Source: Streptomyces sp. HNM0575
GTDB lineage: Bacteria > Actinomycetota > Actinomycetes > Streptomycetales > Streptomycetaceae
Length of the DNA stretch: 64,000 nt
Direction of reading: 5' to 3'
Assembly (NCBI RefSeq): GCF_012726265.1
Contig: NZ_JAASAG010000016.1
Coordinates: 1-64,000 of the forward strand
This document shows, one piece after another, positions 8,412-16,998 of the stretch (the stretch's first letter is position 1; every line of letters begins with the position of its first letter). The translations under genes and the position numbers were made by a program. Under the pieces are notes generated by a model that saw only the letters and a list, made by a program, of their open reading frames with translations, ran no database searches and was not told the DNA's origin.

Positions 8412-8444
8412 ATCAAACGGTAACGACGGAATCCCTTGTTTGAT
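8412..8444. promoter_or_regulatory. Candidate operator upstream of the second aldehyde dehydrogenase
   Basis: Perfect 7-base arms ATCAAAC (8412-8418) and GTTTGAT (8438-8444) are separated by 19 bases, in the AT-rich part of an otherwise GC-rich spacer, 68 bases before the start at 8512. It resembles a two-half-site operator. The cognate regulator is unknown. Confidence 0.4.
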
Positions 8445-8511
8445 CGGGATCCTCCTGTCAGGATCGGCGTCCGACACCAGCTGACGCCCCGCCGTAGGCA
8501 GGAGGAGCCCG

Positions 8512-10026
8512 ATGGTCCAGCGCTTCGACGTGTCCTCACGGTTCGCAGCGGGCGCGCAGTTCACCGGCGGACGGCTCGGATCCGGCGCCTCGGGAAGGAC
8601 GCACACCGTCGTCGACCCGGCCACGGGCGAGAGCGTCCTCGGCTATGAGCTGGCGAGCCCCGACGACGTCGGCGCCGCCGTGGAGGCGGCGGGGCGCGCA
8701 CTGCCGGAGTGGGCGGGCGCCACACCCGGCGAGCGCTCCGACGCGATGCACCGCTGGGCGGCCCTGCTCAAGGAGCGCACCGGGGAGTTCGTGTACGCGG
8801 AGTCGCTCCAGTGCGGAAAGCCGCTGAAGCTGTCCGAGGAGTTCGACGTGCCGGGCTCCTTCGACAACGTCGCCTTCTTCGCGGGCGCCGCCCGGCAGCT
8901 TCCCGGTGTCGCCGCCGCCGAGTACAGCGGCGACCACACCTCGTACGTACGGCGTGAACCGCTCGGCGTGATCGGGTCGATCGCCCCCTGGAACTACCCG
9001 CTCCAGATGGCCGCTTGGAAGATCCTCCCGGCCGTCGCCGCGGGCAACACGATCGTCCTCAAGCCCAGCGAACTCACCCCGCTGACCTCGCTGATGTTCG
9101 CGGAGGCGGCGTGCGAGGCGGGCATACCGGACGGCGTGGTCAACATCCTCTCCGGCGCCGGTCAGGACGCCGGCGAGGCCCTGGTGGGCCACCCGTCCGT
9201 CGCCATGACCTCCTTCACCGGGTCGACCGCGGTGGGCAAGCGCGTCGCGGAGATCGCGACCGGCACCGTCAAGCGGCTCCACCTGGAGCTGGGCGGCAAG
9301 GCGCCGTTCGTCGTCTTCGACGACGCCGACCTGACGGCCGCCGTGCACGGCGCGGTCGCCGGCGCCCTGATCAACTCCGGTCAGGACTGCACCGCCGCGA
9401 CCCGCGCGTACGTACAGCGGCCGCTCTACGACGAGTTCGTCGCCGGCGTCGCGGACCTGATGCGCGAGGTGCGCGTCGGCGACCCCTTCGCGCCCGGCAC
9501 CGACCTCGGCCCCCTCGTCTCGTACGCGCACCGCGACCGCGTCGCCGGATTCGTGGAGCGGGCCCGCTCGTACGCCACCGTCGTCACCGGCGGCGATACA
9601 CCCGGTGGCGAACTCGCCAAGGGCGCCTACTATCTCCCTACGCTCATCACGGACGCGCCGCAGGACAGCGAGATCGTCCAGCAGGAGGTCTTCGGGCCCG
9701 TGCTGACGGTGCTGCCCTTCGACGCCGACGACCAGGGCATCGCCCTGGCCAACGACACCCCGTACGGACTGGCCGCCTCTGCGTGGAGCCGCGACGTCTT
9801 CCGCACGGGCAGCGCGGCCCGGCGGATCCGGGCCGGCTGCGTGTGGATCAACGACCACATCCCGATCATCAGCGAGATGCCGCACGGGGGCTACAAGGCC
9901 TCCGGCTACGGCAAGGACATGTCCGCGTACTCCTTCGAGGAGTACACACAGATCAAGCACGTCATGCAGGACGTCACCGCGGAGCCGCGCAAGGACTGGC
10001 ACCGCACCGTGTTCGGCGACCGCTGA
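8512..10026 (+). CDS. Gamma-aminobutyraldehyde dehydrogenase-type aldehyde dehydrogenase
   Basis: A 504-residue aldehyde dehydrogenase with catalytic C293 (NSGQDCTAATR) and E259 (HLELGGKAP), plus APWNYPLQMAAWK. It is a paralogue of the enzyme at 4229, with a longer N-terminus and a C-terminal extension after the shared ending EYTQIKHVM. The start ATG at 8512 follows GGCAGGAGGAGCCC, an excellent ribosome-binding site. It lies immediately before the polyamine ABC transporter genes with 189 bases between, so it probably heads the same regulon. Expected reaction: oxidation of an aminoaldehyde from putrescine or spermidine catabolism to GABA or a related acid. Confidence 0.85.
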   Translation: MVQRFDVSSRFAAGAQFTGGRLGSGASGRTHTVVDPATGESVLGYELASPDDVGAAVEAAGRALPEWAGATPGERSDAMHRWAALLKERTGEFVYAESLQCGKPLKLSEEFDVPGSFDNVAFFAGAARQLPGVAAAEYSGDHTSYVRREPLGVIGSIAPWNYPLQMAAWKILPAVAAGNTIVLKPSELTPLTSLMFAEAACEAGIPDGVVNILSGAGQDAGEALVGHPSVAMTSFTGSTAVGKRVAEIATGTVKRLHLELGGKAPFVVFDDADLTAAVHGAVAGALINSGQDCTAATRAYVQRPLYDEFVAGVADLMREVRVGDPFAPGTDLGPLVSYAHRDRVAGFVERARSYATVVTGGDTPGGELAKGAYYLPTLITDAPQDSEIVQQEVFGPVLTVLPFDADDQGIALANDTPYGLAASAWSRDVFRTGSAARRIRAGCVWINDHIPIISEMPHGGYKASGYGKDMSAYSFEEYTQIKHVMQDVTAEPRKDWHRTVFGDR

Positions 10027-10215
10027 GGGCGCCGGTGCCGGTGCCTGTGCCACCGGCGCATCGCTGGCACCGCGCGCACCGATGGCCCCCGGACGCAGCC
10101 GACGCCCCCGGGCTCCCGGCGCCCCCGCCGGACGCCGCCCCGTACCACGTACCACCGTCCACCCGCGATCCGCCCGCACTTCCTTCCCCGCCCCTCAACC
10201 GGAAGGCAGCCCCCG

Positions 10216-11469
10216 ATGGACCTGGACCCGCAGCTGTACGAAGGCCTGCCCGACCCCATACGCAAGGCCTGGGAACGGAGCCTCGCCGACGGCCGCGCCG
10301 CCATGAGCCGCCGCCGGCTGCTCCGCCTCGGCTCGCTCGCGATGGGCGGCGCCGCGCTCGCCGCGTGCGGCATCCCGCCCGCGGCGGGCGGCCAGGGCGG
10401 CAACGACCCGGAGGACACTCCCGACTGGTCCAAGAAGGAGAAGGTCCTCAACTTCGCCAACTGGCCCCTCTACATCGACGTCGACGACAAGAACAAGAAG
10501 AAGCGGCCCACGCTCGACCGCTTCGAGCGGCAGCACGGCATCAAGGTCAAGTACGTCGAGGACATCAACGACAACAACGAGTTCTTCGGCAAGATCAAGC
10601 CGCAGCTCGCCGCGGGCCAGGACACCGGACGCGACCTGGTCGTCCTGACCGACTGGATGTCCGGGCGCATCATCCGCCAGGGCTGGTCGCAGCGCCTCGA
10701 CCCCGCGCATCTGCCCAACGCGGTCACCAACCTGGAGGACCGCTTCCGTACGGCACCCCACGACCCCGGCCGCCAGTACAGCTATCCGTGGGCCGGCACC
10801 GCCTGCGTCGTCGCCTACAACAAGAAGGCCACCGGCGGCAAGAAGGTCACCAGCGTCTCGCAGCTGCTGGAGGACGACTCCCTCAAGGGCAGGGTGTCCA
10901 TGCTCACGGAGATGAGCGACACCATGGGCCTGTCGATGCTCGACGGGGGCATCAACCCCGAGAAGTTCACCGCGGACGACTTCGACAAGACCCTCGCCCG
11001 CCTCCAGAAGGCCGTCGACGGCAAGCAGCTGCGCCGCTTCAGCGGCAACGACTACCTCGACGAGCTCAACTCCGGTGACATCGCCGCCTGTCTGGCCTGG
11101 GCCGGCGACATAGTGCAGCTGAAGATCGACAACCCGGACGTCGAGTTCGCCCTGCCCGACAGCGGCTACCTCTACGGCACGGACGACCTCCTCATCCCCG
11201 CGAAGGCCCGGCACCAGGCCAACGCCGAGGCGCTGATCAACTACTACTACCAGCCCGAGGTGGCCGCCGAACTCGCCGCCTGGGTCAACTACATATGTCC
11301 CGTCACGGGCGCCAAGGCCGAGATGGAGAAGATCGACAAGGACCTCGCGGACAACCCGCTGATCTTCCCGGACGCCAAGACCATCGAGCTCGGCAAGAAC
11401 TTCCGGCCCATGTCGACCGGTGAACACGCCCGCTACGAGAACAAGTTCGCCAAGCTCATCGGCGCCTAG
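10216..11469 (+). CDS. potD: Spermidine/putrescine ABC transporter substrate-binding lipoprotein (PotD-like)
   Basis: A 417-residue periplasmic-type binding protein. Its first 30 residues are hydrophilic; then comes SRRRLLRLGSLAMGGAALAACG, a twin-arginine-like signal ending in a lipobox with C51 as the lipidated residue. The mature part (NFANWPLYIDVDD, VKYVEDINDNNEFFGKI, DLLIPAKARHQANAEALINYYY) matches the PotD/PotF type. A second ATG at residue 30 would give a shorter, ordinary signal. It opens a tight cluster with PotA, PotB and PotC genes (17 bases to potA, overlaps afterwards). It should capture putrescine or spermidine at the outer face of the membrane. Confidence 0.9.
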   Translation: MDLDPQLYEGLPDPIRKAWERSLADGRAAMSRRRLLRLGSLAMGGAALAACGIPPAAGGQGGNDPEDTPDWSKKEKVLNFANWPLYIDVDDKNKKKRPTLDRFERQHGIKVKYVEDINDNNEFFGKIKPQLAAGQDTGRDLVVLTDWMSGRIIRQGWSQRLDPAHLPNAVTNLEDRFRTAPHDPGRQYSYPWAGTACVVAYNKKATGGKKVTSVSQLLEDDSLKGRVSMLTEMSDTMGLSMLDGGINPEKFTADDFDKTLARLQKAVDGKQLRRFSGNDYLDELNSGDIAACLAWAGDIVQLKIDNPDVEFALPDSGYLYGTDDLLIPAKARHQANAEALINYYYQPEVAAELAAWVNYICPVTGAKAEMEKIDKDLADNPLIFPDAKTIELGKNFRPMSTGEHARYENKFAKLIGA

Positions 11470-11486
11470 GCCAGGAAGACCAGACC

Positions 11487-12671
11487 ATGACGATCACTCT
11501 TTCCGGTGTCAGCAAGGTCTTCGGCGACTTCACCGCCGTGCACCCGCTGGACCTCACCATTCCCGAGGGCTCCTTCTTCGCCCTCCTCGGCGCATCCGGC
11601 TGCGGCAAGACCACCACCCTGCGCATGATCGCGGGGCTGGAGGAGCCGACCGGCGGCGGCATCCTCCTCGGCGACGAGGACATCACCGCGCTCCCGCCGC
11701 ACAAGCGCCCCGTGAACACCGTCTTCCAGAACTACGCGCTCTTCCCGCACCTCGACGTGGAGGAGAACGTCGCCTTCGGGCTGCGGCGGCGCGGCGTCAC
11801 CTCCGTGGGCAAGCAGGTCGAGGAGATGCTGGAGCTGGTCGAACTCGGCCCGCTCGCCAAGCGCAAGCCCCGCCAGCTCTCCGGCGGGCAGCAGCAACGC
11901 GTCGCGCTCGCCCGCGCGTTGATCAACCGGCCGCAGGTGCTGCTGCTCGACGAGCCGCTCGGCGCCCTCGACCTCAAGCTGCGCCGCCAGATGCAGCTGG
12001 AGCTCAAGCGCATCCAGACGGAGGTCGGCATCACCTTCGTACACGTCACGCACGACCAGGAGGAGGCCATGACCATGGCCGACACCGTGGCCGTCATGAA
12101 CGCGGGACGGGTCGAGCAACTGGGCGCGCCCGACGAGCTGTACGAGCGGCCCCGCTCCACCTTCGTCGCCAACTTCCTCGGCACCTCCAACCTCATCGAG
12201 GCGGAGATCGCCGAGACGAAGGGCGAGGAGCTGCTGCTGAAGGCCGTCGGCTCCGGCACGCCGCTGCGGCTGCCCGTGGAACGGTGCGCGGTCGAGAACC
12301 CGCAGGCGGGCGTCAAGGTGCTGGTGGGGGTGCGGCCCGAGAAGATCTCGCTCAGTCATGCCGAGGACGGTGGTGAGGATTCCGGCGGCTCGGGCTCCGG
12401 CTCCGGTTCGGGTTCCGGCTCCGCGCCCGGCCCTGGCTCCGACAACCGCCTCACCGGCCGGATACGCGACGCGGGCTACCTCGGCGTCTCCCTCCAGTAC
12501 GTCGTCGACAGCCCCGTCTGCCCCGAGTTCAGCGTCTACGAGCAGAACGTCGAGCGTGACGCACGGCTGACACCGGGCGCCGAGGTCGTGATGCACTGGC
12601 GGCCCGCCCACACCTTCGCGCTGGACGCCGCACAGGACGCCGACGCCGGCACCGTGGAGGAGGCGCTGTGA
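11487..12671 (+). CDS. potA: Spermidine/putrescine ABC transporter ATP-binding protein (PotA-like)
   Basis: A 394-residue ABC ATPase: Walker A GASGCGKT at 35-42, signature LSGGQQQR starting near 131, Walker B VLLLDEP, and the His switch in FVHVTHDQEEAMTM. The C-terminal regulatory OB-type domain (from about 240) is split by a Gly/Ser repeat linker (SGSGSGSGSGSAPGPG), not usual for the family. Its stop overlaps the potB start by four bases (GTGA), so potA and potB are translationally coupled. With PotB, PotC and PotD it forms a polyamine importer. Confidence 0.92.
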   Translation: MTITLSGVSKVFGDFTAVHPLDLTIPEGSFFALLGASGCGKTTTLRMIAGLEEPTGGGILLGDEDITALPPHKRPVNTVFQNYALFPHLDVEENVAFGLRRRGVTSVGKQVEEMLELVELGPLAKRKPRQLSGGQQQRVALARALINRPQVLLLDEPLGALDLKLRRQMQLELKRIQTEVGITFVHVTHDQEEAMTMADTVAVMNAGRVEQLGAPDELYERPRSTFVANFLGTSNLIEAEIAETKGEELLLKAVGSGTPLRLPVERCAVENPQAGVKVLVGVRPEKISLSHAEDGGEDSGGSGSGSGSGSGSAPGPGSDNRLTGRIRDAGYLGVSLQYVVDSPVCPEFSVYEQNVERDARLTPGAEVVMHWRPAHTFALDAAQDADAGTVEEAL

Positions 12672-13663
12672 CCGCCTCGACCGCGCAGGCCTCACCGGGC
12701 GCACCGCCGCCGTCCGGTTCGGGTTCCGGTAGCGGGTCCGGTCCCGAGCCGTCGGGCGCCGCGGAGCCGGACGGCACGAAGGGCGGCACGCCCGCACGCT
12801 CCCGGCGCCGCCTCACCCCGTACTGGCTGCTGCTTCCCGCGGGGCTCTGGCTCGCCGTGTTCTTCGTCGCGCCGTTCTTCTACCAGGCCTCGACGTCCGT
12901 GCAGAGCGGCTCCCTCGAAGAGGGCTTCCGCGTCACCTGGCACTTCGCCAACTACACCGATGCGCTGGCCGTTTACGGGCCGCATTTCGTGCGCTCGTTC
13001 CTGTACGCCGCCACAGCCACGCTGCTGTGCCTGCTCGTCGGCTACCCCCTCGCGTACATGATCGCCTTCCGCGCCGGGCGGTGGCGCGGGGTGCTGCTGG
13101 TGATGGTGATCGCGCCCTTCTTCACCAGCTTCCTGATCCGCACGCTGGCCTGGAAGACGATCCTCTCCGACGCGGGCCCGGTCGTCGGCGTACTGAAGTT
13201 TGTCCATGTACTGGACTTCACAAGCCAGTTGGGCCTCACCGGGGACGACAGGCTGCTGGCGACACCGCTGGCGGTGGTGTGCGGGCTGACGTACAACTTC
13301 CTGCCGTTCATGATCCTTCCGCTCTACAGCTCGCTGGAGCGGATCGACCAGTCGCTGCACGAGGCGGCACGGGATCTGTACGCGAAACCGGCGACCGTCT
13401 TCCGCAAGGTGACCTTCCCGCTCTCCCTGCCGGGGGTCGTCGCCGGCACGCTGCTCACCTTCATCCCGGCCTCGGGCGACTACATCAACGCGCAGCTGCT
13501 CGGCTCCCCGAACACGCAGATGGTCGGCAACGCCATCCAGAAGCAGTTCCTCAACGTCCTCGACTACCCCGCGGCGGCCGCCATGTCCTTCATCCTCATG
13601 GCGATCATCCTGATCGTGGTCAGTGTCTATATGCGCAAGGCGGGAACGGAGGAACTCGTGTGA
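12668..13663 (+). CDS. potB: Spermidine/putrescine ABC transporter permease (PotB-like)
   Basis: A 331-residue permease with about six membrane segments (the first WLLLPAGLWLAVFFVAPFFY) and the cytoplasmic EAA loop (HEAARDLYAKPATVFRKV...PLSLPG) that docks on PotA. About 45 residues of Gly/Ser/Pro-rich cytosolic sequence precede the first membrane segment, echoing the Gly/Ser insert in PotA. GTG start overlaps the potA stop; the stop TGA shares one base with the potC ATG (TGATG). Confidence 0.9.
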   Translation: MTASTAQASPGAPPPSGSGSGSGSGPEPSGAAEPDGTKGGTPARSRRRLTPYWLLLPAGLWLAVFFVAPFFYQASTSVQSGSLEEGFRVTWHFANYTDALAVYGPHFVRSFLYAATATLLCLLVGYPLAYMIAFRAGRWRGVLLVMVIAPFFTSFLIRTLAWKTILSDAGPVVGVLKFVHVLDFTSQLGLTGDDRLLATPLAVVCGLTYNFLPFMILPLYSSLERIDQSLHEAARDLYAKPATVFRKVTFPLSLPGVVAGTLLTFIPASGDYINAQLLGSPNTQMVGNAIQKQFLNVLDYPAAAAMSFILMAIILIVVSVYMRKAGTEELV

Positions 13664-14490
13664 TGGCCGCTGCAACACGCTCCCGGGCTCTCGCGCCGCT
13701 GCACTGGCTGCGCCGCAACGCGGTCGTACTCGCCGGTGCGGCCTCCCTCGTCTACCTGCTGCTGCCGAACGCGGTGGTGATGCTCTTCTCCTTCAACAAG
13801 CCGGCGGGCCGCTTCAATTACGAGTGGCGCACCTTCTCCACCGACGCCTGGACCGACCCGTGCGGCGTCGCCGACATGTGCGGATCGCTCGGGCTCAGCC
13901 TCCAGATCGCCGTGCTGGCAACGGTGTTCGCCACCGCCTTCGGCACGCTCGCCGCGTTCGCCCTGGCCCGTTACCGCTTCCGCGGCAAGGGCACGGGCAA
14001 CGCGCTGATCTTCCTCCCGATGGCCATGCCCGAGGTCGTCATGGGCGCCTCGCTCGGCACGCTGTTCCTCAACACACGCGTCGCGTTCGGCTTCGTCACG
14101 ATCCTGATCGCGCACATCATGTTCTGCCTGAGCTTCGTGGTCGTCGCCGTGAAGGCCCGCGTGATGAGCATGGATCCGCGGCTCGAGGAGGCGGCGCGCG
14201 ATCTGTACGCGGGGCCGCTCCAGACCTTCGTACGGGTCACGCTGCCGCTGGCGGCGCCGGGGATCGCGGCGGGCGCGATGCTCAGCTTCGCCCTGTCCTT
14301 CGACGACTTCATCATCACGCAGTTCAACGCCGGGCCCTCGACGGTCACTTTCCCGATGTTCGTGTGGGGCGCCGCGCAGCGGGGCGTCCCGGTGCAGGTC
14401 AACGTCATCGGCACGGCCATGTTCCTGATCGCGGTCGGGATCGTGCTGGGCGGCCGGATCGCGGCCGGTCGGCGCAAGAGGCAGGCATGA
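13663..14490 (+). CDS. potC: Spermidine/putrescine ABC transporter permease (PotC-like)
   Basis: A 275-residue permease, the second half of the importer channel. It has about six membrane segments (AVVLAGAASLVYLLLPNAVVMLF first), the EAA motif EEAARDLYAGPLQTFVRV...PLAAPG, and the FALSFDDFIITQF segment typical of PotC. The start is the ATG sharing one base with the potB stop; the open frame continues upstream, but that part is antisense-like translation of potB. The stop overlaps the next gene by four bases (ATGA). Confidence 0.92.
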   Translation: MAAATRSRALAPLHWLRRNAVVLAGAASLVYLLLPNAVVMLFSFNKPAGRFNYEWRTFSTDAWTDPCGVADMCGSLGLSLQIAVLATVFATAFGTLAAFALARYRFRGKGTGNALIFLPMAMPEVVMGASLGTLFLNTRVAFGFVTILIAHIMFCLSFVVVAVKARVMSMDPRLEEAARDLYAGPLQTFVRVTLPLAAPGIAAGAMLSFALSFDDFIITQFNAGPSTVTFPMFVWGAAQRGVPVQVNVIGTAMFLIAVGIVLGGRIAAGRRKRQA

Positions 14491-15995
14491 CCGAGGGGGC
14501 GGAGGCCATGACACCGGACGGGGCGGCGGCCGTACGGGCCCTCGCGGGCGCGCGGCCCGTGCCGTACTGGCTGGACGACCCCGAGCACCGCCCCGAGCCG
14601 CTGCCCGCGCTGTCCGGCGGGACCCGGTGCGATCTGCTCGTCGTCGGCGGCGGCTACAGCGGTCTGTGGACGGCGCTGATCGCGAAGGAGCGCGACCCGT
14701 CCCGCGACGTGGTGCTGCTGGAGGGCAAGGAGACCGGCTGGGCCGCCTCCGGCCGTAACGGCGGTTTCTGCGACGCCTCCCTCACCCACGGCTTCGCCAA
14801 CGGACTCGCCCGCTGGCCCGACGAGATCGAGACGCTGGAGCGCCTCGGGCTCGCCAACCTCGACGCCATCGAAGAGGCCGTCGCGCGCCACGGCATCGAC
14901 TGCGACTTCGAACGCACCGGGGAGATCGACCTGGCGACCGAGCCGCATCAGGTGGCGGAGCTGCGCGAGGCCGCCGAGGAGGCGGCGCGGCACGGGCTCG
15001 GCGAGCGCGTGACGTTCCTGGACCGCGCCGCCGTACGCGAACAGGTCGACTCTCCCGCCTTCCTCGCGGGCCTGTGGTTCCGGCACAGCGTGGCGATGCT
15101 CCACCCCGCCAAGCTCGCCTGGGGACTCAAGCGTGCCTGTCTGGAGGCGGGCGTGCGCATCTACGAGCACACGCCGGCGCGCGGCCTGACGGACGGCCGG
15201 GGCGGTGAAGGCGGTGCCGGGGAGAAGGGCGGCAGCGTCGCGGAGAAGAGCGGGAAGGGCGGCAGCGCCGGGGCGGTCATCGTGAGCACCCCGCACGGAC
15301 GCGTCCGCGCCCGGCAGGCCGCCCTCGCGACGAACGCGTTCCCGTCGCTGCTGCGCCGCCTGCGCCCGTACATCGTCCCCATCTACGACTACGCGCTGAT
15401 GACCGAGCCGCTGAGCGAGGAGCAGCTGGCGTCCCTCGGCTGGCAGGGGCGGCAGGGGCTCGCCGACAGCGCGAACCACTTCCACTACTTCCGGCTGACC
15501 GCCGACGACCGCATCCTGTGGGGCGGTTACGACGCGCTCTACCACTACGGCAGCCGGATCGCCGCGGAGTACGACCAGCGGCCCGAGACGTTCCGCAAGC
15601 TGGCGGGCCATTTCTTCGCCACCTTCCCGCAGTTGAAGGGCGTGCGCTTCAGCCACACCTGGGGCGGGGTAATCGACACCTGCTCCCGCTTCTCGCCCTT
15701 CTTCGGCACGGCACACGGCGGCCGGGTCGCCTACGCGGCGGGCTATACGGGGCTGGGCGTGGGCGCGACCCGGTTCGGGGCCGAGGTGATGCTCGACCTG
15801 CTCAGCGGCGAGTCCACTGAACGCACGGAACTGGAACTCGTGCGCAAGAAGCCGCTGCCCTTCCCCCCGGAACCGGTGCGCTGGGCCGGGATCGCCATGA
15901 CGCAGTGGTCCCTCACGCGTGCGGACGCGCGTGGTGGCCGCCGCAACCTGTGGCTGAAGGCGATGGACGCGGCGGGAATGGGCTTCGACACCTGA
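14487..15995 (+). CDS. FAD-dependent amine oxidoreductase (PuuB/DAO type)
   Basis: A 502-residue DAO-family flavoprotein. The FAD-binding dinucleotide fold is near residue 50 (LLVVGGGYSGLWTA), followed by GWAASGRNGGFCDA, the segment typical of gamma-glutamylputrescine oxidase relatives; the C-terminal AAGYTGLGVGATRFGAEV closes the FAD site. An insert of Gly/Lys-rich residues (GGEGGAGEKGGSVAEKSGKGG) interrupts it near 240. ATGA overlap with potC puts it in the transporter operon. Likely role: oxidative deamination of imported polyamine, or its gamma-glutamyl form, to an aldehyde for the neighbouring dehydrogenases. Confidence 0.85.
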   Translation: MTEGAEAMTPDGAAAVRALAGARPVPYWLDDPEHRPEPLPALSGGTRCDLLVVGGGYSGLWTALIAKERDPSRDVVLLEGKETGWAASGRNGGFCDASLTHGFANGLARWPDEIETLERLGLANLDAIEEAVARHGIDCDFERTGEIDLATEPHQVAELREAAEEAARHGLGERVTFLDRAAVREQVDSPAFLAGLWFRHSVAMLHPAKLAWGLKRACLEAGVRIYEHTPARGLTDGRGGEGGAGEKGGSVAEKSGKGGSAGAVIVSTPHGRVRARQAALATNAFPSLLRRLRPYIVPIYDYALMTEPLSEEQLASLGWQGRQGLADSANHFHYFRLTADDRILWGGYDALYHYGSRIAAEYDQRPETFRKLAGHFFATFPQLKGVRFSHTWGGVIDTCSRFSPFFGTAHGGRVAYAAGYTGLGVGATRFGAEVMLDLLSGESTERTELELVRKKPLPFPPEPVRWAGIAMTQWSLTRADARGGRRNLWLKAMDAAGMGFDT

Positions 15996-16154
15996 GACAC
16001 CCGACGGCGGGCCGCGCGCCACCGGCGTGCGCGGCGGCAGCGGCGCTCCGCGTCGTCACTGGTGGGCCCGGTGAAAGGCCGTTCAGACCTCTGCCCCGCC
16101 CTGCCTCCGTGGTGGCATGCTCCGTTCAACTACCCCCCACCAAGGAGCAGTTGA

Positions 16155-16868
16155 ATGCGCATGCGCATCAGACCCATGGCCGCGACCGTGGCCCTGACGG
16201 CCGCGGGACTGCTGGCCGTACCCGGAACGGCGATGGCGGACGAGTCCCACGGGAGCGCCGTCACGCGGATCGCCGCCGAGCCGGGAGCGTCGGCGGCCCC
16301 CGTCGAAGTGAGCCGCGACGGCTCGCACATACGCACCGAGGGCAGCGAGGCCGAAGCCGCCAAGACCCTCGAAGTGGACTACCAGGTCCAGGAGATGGGC
16401 TACTGGTGCGGCCCCGCCGCGACCCGTATCGCCCTCTCCGCACGCATCGCGCCGCCCAGCCAGGCGGACCTCGCGGCACAGCTCGGTACCACCGAGAACG
16501 GCACCGACGACATCAGCCAGGTCACCGGCGTGCTCAACGCCAACCTCGGCGGCAGCGACTACGAGTCGAAGTACATGCCCGGCGACCCGCCGTCGCAGGA
16601 GCAGAAGGACCTGCTGTGGCAGGACGTCGTGGGCGGCATCGACAACAACCTGCCGCTCGTCACCAACATCGTGGCGCCGCCCGGCAATCAGCCCCCCGGC
16701 TATCCGTCGGACCAGACGATCTACCACTACTTCACGGTCATCGGCTACGACGACGCCAACAAGACCGTACTGATAGCCGACCCGGCGTCCTTCTCCGGCA
16801 ACCAGATCTACTGGCTCTCCTTCGACCAGCTCGCGTCCCTGATTCCGCCGAAGGGATACGCGGCCTGA
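16155..16868 (+). CDS. Secreted C39-like peptidase-fold protein
   Basis: A 237-residue exported protein. The Sec signal peptide spans residues 1-28 with cleavage after AMA. The mature domain carries a papain-like triad in C39 order: C85 in GYWCGPAATR, a His in IYHYFTVIGYD, and an Asp in IADPAS. It has no ABC transporter domain and no visible bacteriocin neighbour. The ATG at 16155 lies 7 bases after AAGGAG; an ATG two codons later is also possible. Substrate is unknown. It could be a house-cleaning or signalling protease outside the cell. Confidence 0.8.
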   Translation: MRMRIRPMAATVALTAAGLLAVPGTAMADESHGSAVTRIAAEPGASAAPVEVSRDGSHIRTEGSEAEAAKTLEVDYQVQEMGYWCGPAATRIALSARIAPPSQADLAAQLGTTENGTDDISQVTGVLNANLGGSDYESKYMPGDPPSQEQKDLLWQDVVGGIDNNLPLVTNIVAPPGNQPPGYPSDQTIYHYFTVIGYDDANKTVLIADPASFSGNQIYWLSFDQLASLIPPKGYAA

Positions 16869-16998
16869 CGACCGGTCCCTCCGTCACGGTCCGGTGTGCC
16901 CGACGCCTCCGATGCGCCGTGACGGTCCGGGCCCCGGGACGCCGTACGCCGGGCAGGTCCTCCCATCCGGCCGCTCACCCCCCCTCTTGCGGCCGGGC

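Noticed and set aside
8418..8432. Possible GlnR box (GTAAC...GAATC) before the second aldehyde dehydrogenase
   Set aside because: Spacing between the half-sites is four bases rather than the expected six, and the second half-site matches poorly.
13027..13662. Upstream extension of the PotC frame into potB
   Set aside because: The extension is out-of-frame translation of potB. The TGATG junction and family length support the start at 13663.
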